From: Cordilura impudica
Lineage: Eukaryota > Arthropoda > Insecta > Diptera > Scathophagidae
Assembly: GCA_963682025.1 (NCBI GenBank)
Contig: OY821519.1
Coordinates: 109,805,764 to 109,869,763, forward strand
DNA length: 64,000 bases
Reading direction: 5' to 3'
The notes under the pieces were generated by a model, which ran no database searches, was not told the origin of the DNA, and was given only the letters and a program-made list of their open reading frames with translations. Below, in pieces: positions 58,301 to 64,000 of this stretch (within the stretch, counting starts at the first letter, position 1; every line of letters begins with the position of its first letter). The translations under genes and the position numbers were made by a program.

Positions 58301-60650
58301 CATATATCTTACCGGTGATAACCCACATATTCAATAATATAATCATGACGAGCACCTACCCCTACAGATGAAAACAGGCAAAAGTTCTTCCAATACCAAA
58401 ATCGTCCTCCGAGTATCGACCAATTGCCATATTACCGTACCTGTCAAAGGCATTTGAAAAACTGCTACATAAGCAAATAACTAATTATATCAATGATAAT
58501 AATCTTCTTACTTGTAAACAATCCGGTTTTCGTGCCAAGCATAGTTCTATTACAGCTCTTACTGATGTAGCTGAAGATCTTAGAAAAGAACTAGATGATG
58601 GCTGTATGGCAATGCTAGTCTTATTAGACCACTCAAAGGCTTTTGACACAGTCGATCACACTATTCTGATTCAAAAACTAGAGAAGATCATGCACTTTTC
58701 CCCAACGTCTTCCAAATTGATTTATTCATATCTTCATGGTCGAGTACAGTATGTAGAAATCAACTCATCAATAACTTCAAATTTCCTTCCCATCTCTAGG
58801 GGTGTACCGCAAGGTTCCATTTTTGGACCTCTTCTCTTTTCCATTTATGCAACTGATTTGCCAGACTAGCTGATGCACTGCAATATTAGAATGTATGCTG
58901 ACGATGTTCAATTGTACATAAGCAGTAAAAAGGAGCAATTTGAAGAATGTACGCGAAAATTAAATGATGATTTAGAACGTGTTTCTTTTTGGGCATCTGT
59001 AAATGGCCTAAGTCTAAATCCAAAAAAAAACAAAATGCATTTTACTACGTAAGCGAACGCAGAAAGTTGTCGAAATACCCAACATTTATATTAATAACCA
59101 AAAAATAGAAATAGTCAATAAAGCCAAAAATCTAGGAGTAATTTTTAATAATACATTAACCTTCTCGATGCTACGAACTCTATGGCCAACTCAACATTGC
59201 ACCCCTTTTAAAATCAGATTGCTGCTCACGAAAACGTATTTAATAACTATTTTAATGTACGCCTGTGAAATTTTTTCAAGTTGTGATGCAAATAGCAAAT
59301 CGAGACTAAACATAACGTATAATAATATTATAAGGTACGTTTTTGGCCTTAACTTTTATGGTAACTATGAACATATTACCCCATATGCAAAGAAAATTTT
59401 TGGTGTCCAGCTTGATGACCTGATGAAGATTAGAACTCTAATTTTTTTACATAAAATTATAAACACTCGTGAGCCTCATCATCTGTATAACCGAATCACT
59501 TTCAGCCGACACAGTAGAAATAATACCATAATTCAAATAAGACATAATTCGCTAATATCAAATTGGCAATTTTACATTAACGCAATTCGTCTTTGGAATA
59601 TTATCCCACCAATTATTAGGGCAACCAGCAACGCGTTACACTTTAAGAAAAGAATTTTTGAGTATTACTCTTAATATTTTTACTTCAAAATTAAATCACA
59701 CATTAATAAATTTTTTATTTTTTGTTTTTATTAATTGTTATTTAATAACTTTCCAATGTTTAATAACTGTTACATTGTATGACTCTATCTATCATGATAT
59801 TTATAACATATGTTTAAAATTATCTTATAGCAATATTTTATTTTTATTTTTCTCTATGTTTTTATTTTTATACTTCAAAATAACTTACATTTAACAATGT
59901 CTGTACTTCTACTACTTTAGGACTCATGTTTTGCTGTAGATGTTATCAAAATGAAATAAATAAGGCATGAGAATTCAATTTGATGTTCGTTGGAACGAGC
60001 ATGTTTTCCAAGTGTCGAAAGAAGCATTCAGTGTCTTGAATTTCTAAAACGGTGCAAAAACTACTTCACTCCTTCTGATCTCCTTAAAATCTATGACACT
60101 TACATCCGACCGAAAATCGAACACAACTCCCACATATGGGCAGAAACTTCAAAGCAAAGTCTATTTTGGAGCTAGTGGACCGTGCACAAAGGAAGGTGTT
60201 GGCGCTCATCAATGACAGTAAGTTATACAACTCTATTGATTCGTTGGAACACCGTCGGAATGTGGGTTTTGTAGCACTGTTCTATAGATATTACCATTGG
60301 AAATGATCTTCTGAGATTAGCGAACTTATTCCAAGTGCGCGAGTTTCGGTTCGCTCTACCCGCTTCTCTAGTAAATCACACCCATTTGTAGTCCATTGTC
60401 CAGTTGACCGCACAACGCATTACAGAGAGAATTCGTTTATCAGTCGAACTAGCCGTATGTGGAATAAAATCCCCGTAGAGGTCTTTCCTGACGGTTATAA
60501 TTTAATAAAATATAAGTCAAATATCCACAAACACTACACCCTCTTTCCTCCTTTTCACAACCTATTTTCCTGAAATCAACACAATGCACTGCATTTGTAG
60601 GGGGCATCCCCTGTGTGTTGGTTAATATAAAAAATAAAATAAAAATAAAA
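55312..60650 (+). pseudogene. Non-LTR retrotransposon B (LINE), split by LINE C
   Basis: Plus-strand pieces 55312-57015 and 59968-60650. The endonuclease part is degraded (FLYRSPNAERELRRPF; AGDFN-like text at about 55705; NSDHCTISASFSY). RT: NKSSGPDGIPALVLKQCSST, FPSCWKVVNVQPIPKKGAAY, NDRQYGFRRNRNT, then a deletion removing motif A, followed by GVPQGSVLSPSLF-like and FADDSSICHSF-like text (about 56745-56880). After LINE C it continues with IRPKIEHNSHIWAE, DSLEHRRNVGFVALFYRYYH and SRMWNKIPVEVFPDGYN, ending with an AT-rich tail of AATAAAATAAAAATA type. Target: repeat-family gene copy 2. Confidence 0.8.
57030..59967 (+). pseudogene. Non-LTR retrotransposon C (LINE, CR1-like RT), nested in LINE B
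   Basis: Endonuclease: FEN-SDLNIICVSETWF (Glu), DGYGGVAIYVKRG, LLIGSVYRPNN, VVIAGDFNSNLL and SRHDLIFLAYNF (57090-57650). Linker: KTIRSKQKPWFTTQIKRLIE, SRWKCYK. RT: SNATGVDGIHPTFLKMLLPY, SSEYRPIAILPYLSKAFEKL, QSGFRAKHSSITAL, LLDHSKAFDTVDHTIL (motif A), SRGVPQGSIFGPLLFSIYAT and MYADDVQLYI (motif C). The C-terminus is LTKTYLITILMYACEIFSSC ... ISNWQFYINAIRLWNIIPPI, stop at 59674. It is broken by stops at 57541, 58034, 58369, 58867 and about 59050. A GAAATAAATAA tail ends at about 59967, where LINE B resumes. The start is 5'-truncated, since the first endonuclease motif is missing. Confidence 0.85.
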
Positions 60651-61290
60651 AAAACCTTCTATCTTTATAGATTGTTACTTTTGTCCCAACTGCAAGATGT
60701 TTCCACTGCTGCATGCGTGAAGCTAGTAATTATGTTAGAGGTAATTATGTAAAAGTAATTCGTTACAGGTAAATCCCGAATTAGATCATTCAGCTCAGCT
60801 TGAGTCACTAAATGGCCTTCATCATCAGCCTCATACAAACTACCACTGCTGATGAAAGGTGCTTCGGACTCACTGCTCTGGGAATGACTGGTAATGAATC
60901 ATTTGGTGGACGTTGAACCGGTTTGGAAACCGATGGGACATTCGCGTAAGTAAAATTTTTTCGATTTTTCATATTGAATCCAGCAACTTTTGTTAAACAG
61001 AAATAACAATCGGTTTGGTGGTTACTTGACTTTCTCCAAAATACTGGAATTGAAAAATCTAAATATATTTTCTTGCCATTTGACCACTTGTATAAAACAA
61101 TTCTGCAACTATTGCGAAACATTGTCGGTATCCACGGTTTATCCAAGTTTCTGGCAGCAAAACCAAAATAGTGTAAATATGCATATTTTAATGACTCTGA
61201 TATTACATACCCTTTTTTTCCAACCAAATATTCACCACACACAAAGCAAAAATAACTTGCATCAGTAACGCACGATTTCCCTGAAATGCT

Positions 61291-62821
61291 TAAATGCTTC
61301 TATTATGAAGATTTAGAATTAATAATTGTGAAATTGTAGTGTCAGATTACTTAAAAAACATGCTTGGTTTCTGCAGTCAATTTTTTTTAATTTGTAGACC
61401 AGTATAATTATTCGAGTTTTGTAATGTATTAAATTTCAAATCGTAGAATACCCGACAAAGTTACTGATTCCGAACACTTTTCAACAAACATTTTCAAAAT
61501 GCTATCTAATAATCCAGGTCTATTTAATTTATGTTCTGATTATAATCTCACGTCATTTCAAGTTTATAATTTAAGAGCTATTGCTAACAGACGGTAAAAA
61601 ATCAACCGTTTTAAAACCACGTTAAACAAAATATGACCTTCGAAAAGCTCTTTTAGTGCAGTGTTTAGCCATATACGGGTAACTCAATGCTGCCACATTC
61701 AATATCAATAATACTGTAATATTCATGTTTCCTTAAACTAATCGTAGTAACAAGATAAAAAATTATTTTTAATTTAACCTAGTTTAATCCACATACCAAA
61801 TATTTAATTGTAATAAACCATCAAAAATGTCCATACGCAACTGGGTTAAACAATCAAAAAGGGCTCCATACTAAAAAAAATATAAAAAAAAAACATACAT
61901 CCAGTTGTTAACTGACAAAATACCTGAATAATTAATACTTTAATATACATTAATAAACCAAAAATTATAAGTGTTTAAGTTTCACTTTTCACCTGCCGCG
62001 TTATATTGCGAAAATTTAAAAGAAATATATACAACAGCACGCAAAAAAAACACAAAATTATTTTTAATAAAAGGTTTAAGCATTAATTTATTGGCATTAA
62101 CTCATGGCTTAACATATTTTGAACATGATTTTGAACAATGTTCGTCCAAACAAACGATGTACAAGGCCTTTAAAATGCATTTAAAAAAAGCAAGTAAGTG
62201 TGGTCAAAACATTCACACACATTTTTACAAGGATTTTGCAGCGGGTGTTTAGTGTGGCATGATTTTAAGAAAACAAGTTCTTTCATGCCAGTAAATCATA
62301 TTTCAAAAAAAGAAAAAGACCATCATTTTTTTTATAACAATAAATAAAAAAAAAAATCCAATTGATGATATGAAGCCTTTAGGTAATGGTGAATAGTTAA
62401 TACAACATTAAATACTTCCGTTTAATGTTTAAACATAAAAGTTCGAATCAAAAAGTTTAATTTTATTCCTAACTAGATAAAATATCCGCTGTTAATCGAG
62501 TTAAGTTAAGATTACAAATAAAGAAAATTAAACCTTTGAATTTTGTCATTAGTAATGTAAAAACATATTACAAAATATGGTTTAAGAAACACATATAGTG
62601 AGTTGGAATCTTTTTAAAACCTTATTTCCAACTATTTATTTGTAAGACGCCTAATACAGCCGTTGAAAATTGACTTTGAAATATGATAAAGTACGCCTGA
62701 GATTATGTTATGGATTTAGCTAAGTAAGAATATAAAAATTCTTTAACTATATTAACACAATGCCTCGACTAGCTATAACTCTGGAACTGCAAAAACAAAA
62801 ATGCGTTATTTTACTCAATGC
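61291..62821. other. AT-rich stretch with one unassigned 93-codon frame (61971-62252)
   Basis: The frame at 61971-62252 reads LFLIKGLSINLLALTHGLTY and KMHLKKASKCGQNIHTHFYK; it has no recognised motif and no obvious ATG context (the frame opens with TTG). No exon signals or repeats support it, so chance is likely. The rest is unassigned. Confidence 0.35.
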
Positions 62822-62824
62822 TTA

Positions 62825-63362
62825 GGCCGAGGCCACGCAATGAGCGGCAAAGCGGTAAGCGGCAGAGCGGTGAGCGGCAGAGAGGCGAGTTTGAGCAGAA
62901 AGTGGCTTATTACAGAGCATCATTTCTGAGCGGTTAGTTTTCAAAATGCCATTGTCAATGTCATTATTTATTATTTATATAAAAAGTTTTTATAATAAAA
63001 GCAAAATATTTTCACTATTTTATGATTTTTATTTATGTATGACTACATTTCAACCTTTTCAACTTTTTATCGATTGCAAAACAATACAAAAATGGTTGTC
63101 GTTAAGATAACAACAACGGCTGACTTTAACAATAGCGAATATCGTTTAAAAATTTTACTGAATACAAAAATTGATAGTTTTGTTTATTTTATTCTTTGCC
63201 GCTCAGAAAACAACTAAAAATTAGAACAAGTTCTATTCCTGAGCGGCGCCGCTTAGATGCTCAGAAATGCCGCTCACATGCCGCTCATTGTGTGGCCACT
63301 TCAGTAGTATTTCATATGTTTTAATTTTTTTCCGCTCATCCGCTCACTGCGTGGCCTCGGCC
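62825..63362. mobile_element. PIF/Harbinger-type MITE with subterminal GAGCGGC repeats
   Basis: The ends GGCCGAGGCCACGCA (62825) and its inverse (63362) are flanked by TTA on both sides (62822-62824, 63363-63365). Inside each end GAGCGG/CCGCTC recurs: about six times on the left (to 62940) and about seven on the right (from 63198). The length is 538 bp. The 3-bp TTA duplication and GGC terminus fit PIF/Harbinger; the family differs from the element at 11.3 kb (different ends). Confidence 0.85.
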
Positions 63363-63556
63363 TTATAAAGAGTTGTTTTTCTTTTAAAATCCGTTTTCAC
63401 TTTTGTAGTTCCATAAACATTAATATTCGCGATATATATTAATGAAATTAATAATTCCGAATGAAACTTCGAATTAATGGCAGGGTTTATGACAGAATTT
63501 CTGCCATGGCAAAAAATTGTATCTTTAAGTCAAACTTGTTGTGGCTAAAGATTAAT

Positions 63557-64000
63557 TATACCCTCCACCCCAGTGTGCAGAGAGTATATATAAGTTTGTC
63601 ATTCCGTTTGTAATAATTAGGAAAAAAATTGTGGACCCCATAAAATATATATATTTGTGATCCTTATAACAAGCGGAGTTGATACAGCGATGTCCGTCTG
63701 TCCGTCTGTGGAAATCACGACGACAACTTCAATCGGGTAGCTAGGGTGCTCGTTTGCATAAAAACGATTCACTGACTTTCTGACAAGTTTGCTATTTAAA
63801 ATCGTCCAAATCGGTGGAATAGGGCCCGAGATCTGAATGAAGAACTAAAAAAAGTCTTGAAAAAATATGATTTTATATGTTGTTCTTGTCACGATCACGG
63901 CCTCAACAGGACAGCTAGGGTGATCGTTTTTATTGAGAATGGTTCTCAAAGATCATGGGAAGTTTTCTGTTTCAAAAATCAGTAAAATCGGTTGAACAGG
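63557..64000 (+). mobile_element. Second GTCY-containing interspersed repeat, runs off the window
   Basis: Starts ATTATACCCTCCACCCCAGT, with GTCCGTCTGTCCGTCTGTGG at about 63690 and then two similar blocks (CGGGTAGCTAGGGTGCTCGT at about 63735, AGGACAGCTAGGGTGATCGT at about 63908) about 170 bp apart. The layout resembles the HINE family (TATACCCT start, GTCY core), but the body is different. The right end lies beyond position 64000. Confidence 0.65.

Larger units (their letters stand above)
53325..61290 (-). pseudogene. Arthropod repeat-family gene, copy 2, split by a HINE and nested LINEs
   Basis: The most complete copy, minus strand. After a likely splice acceptor (TTTCAG near 61290) the N-terminal exon (to about 60780) reads CVTDASYFCFVCGEYLVGKK, ESLKYAYLHYFGF, WIPTMFRNSCRIVLYKW, FSIPVFWRKSSNHQTDCYFC and NVPSVSKPVQRP; CxxC pairs and HxxxCxxC suggest zinc binding. 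LINEs occupy 60650-55312. The gene resumes at 55311-55108 (VAYFEKKHSILYCTNVDG, LFIDGSKYVLKALLLHNGNE), is cut by HINE I, then has a 71-bp intron (54259-54189), LLPPLHIKFGHVKNFVKALD and EYSPGKQNISHKPLIGPNAV. The C-terminus ends near 53506. A shared non-coding tail reaches 53325. Role unknown. Confidence 0.7.

Noticed and set aside
61971..62252. 93-codon frame as a small gene
   Set aside because: No motif, no ATG at the start of the frame and no splice or repeat context; chance is the simpler reading.

Overview
The window is AT-rich eukaryotic DNA made almost entirely of transposable elements (TEs) in all states of decay. The best guess is a higher fly (Diptera, plausibly a calyptrate such as a blow fly or house fly relative). 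The reasons are about ten copies of a ~770-bp interspersed element with a GTCC/GTCY microsatellite core and a 3' hairpin, which resembles the dipteran mini-me/DINE-1 type (Helentron-associated HINE), together with Jockey-type LINEs, Tc1, DD41D mariner, PIF/Harbinger, hAT and Helitron relics. I found no convincing host gene, tRNA or rRNA. Species and chromosome cannot be read from the sequence.

Layout. 0.4-4.5 kb: a dead plus-strand LINE cut by two Helitrons. 6.0-8.3 kb: two HINE copies around a Helitron scrap. 9.8-10.4 kb: a mariner relic. 11.3-14.0 kb: a compact PIF/Harbinger transposon with a Myb-like gene (+) and an intron-containing transposase (-). 14.0-17.6 kb: a nearly complete Jockey-like LINE (-). 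18.1-21.4 kb: a 3.4-kb non-autonomous Helitron split by a hAT transposon with an 8-bp target duplication. 21.8-23.6 kb: two more HINEs. 24.5-25.8 kb: a broken copy of an arthropod repeat gene. 26.25-28.6 kb: a Tc1 element with IR/DR ends. 29.6-34.5 kb: a long-TIR element with a DDE-like gene; its left arm carries a 21-bp minisatellite of about 87 units that stays open as a heptad-coding frame. 36.8-39.7 kb: a foldback-type relic with one HINE inside another. 39.9-44.0 kb: a second long-TIR element. 46-48.6 kb: a mariner relic, a HINE split by a Helitron, and a ~0.8-kb palindrome. 48.8-51.5 kb: a DD41D mariner with long TIRs. 53.3-61.3 kb: a second copy of the arthropod repeat gene, split by a HINE and by one LINE that is itself split by another LINE. 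62.8-63.4 kb: a Harbinger-type MITE. 63.6 kb to the end: a second GTCY-bearing repeat family.

The elements do not form a pathway; their order of insertion is the main information. Several insertions can be checked against an uninterrupted sister copy inside the same window. These give insertion rules: HINEs enter T-runs and leave two extra T; Helitrons enter between A and T; the hAT leaves 8 bp; TA-flanked and TTA-flanked MITEs are present. Such dense nesting in both orientations without host genes would suit pericentromeric heterochromatin or a piRNA-cluster-like locus, but that is inference. All coordinates for relics are approximate to about 10-50 bp unless a terminal motif is named.
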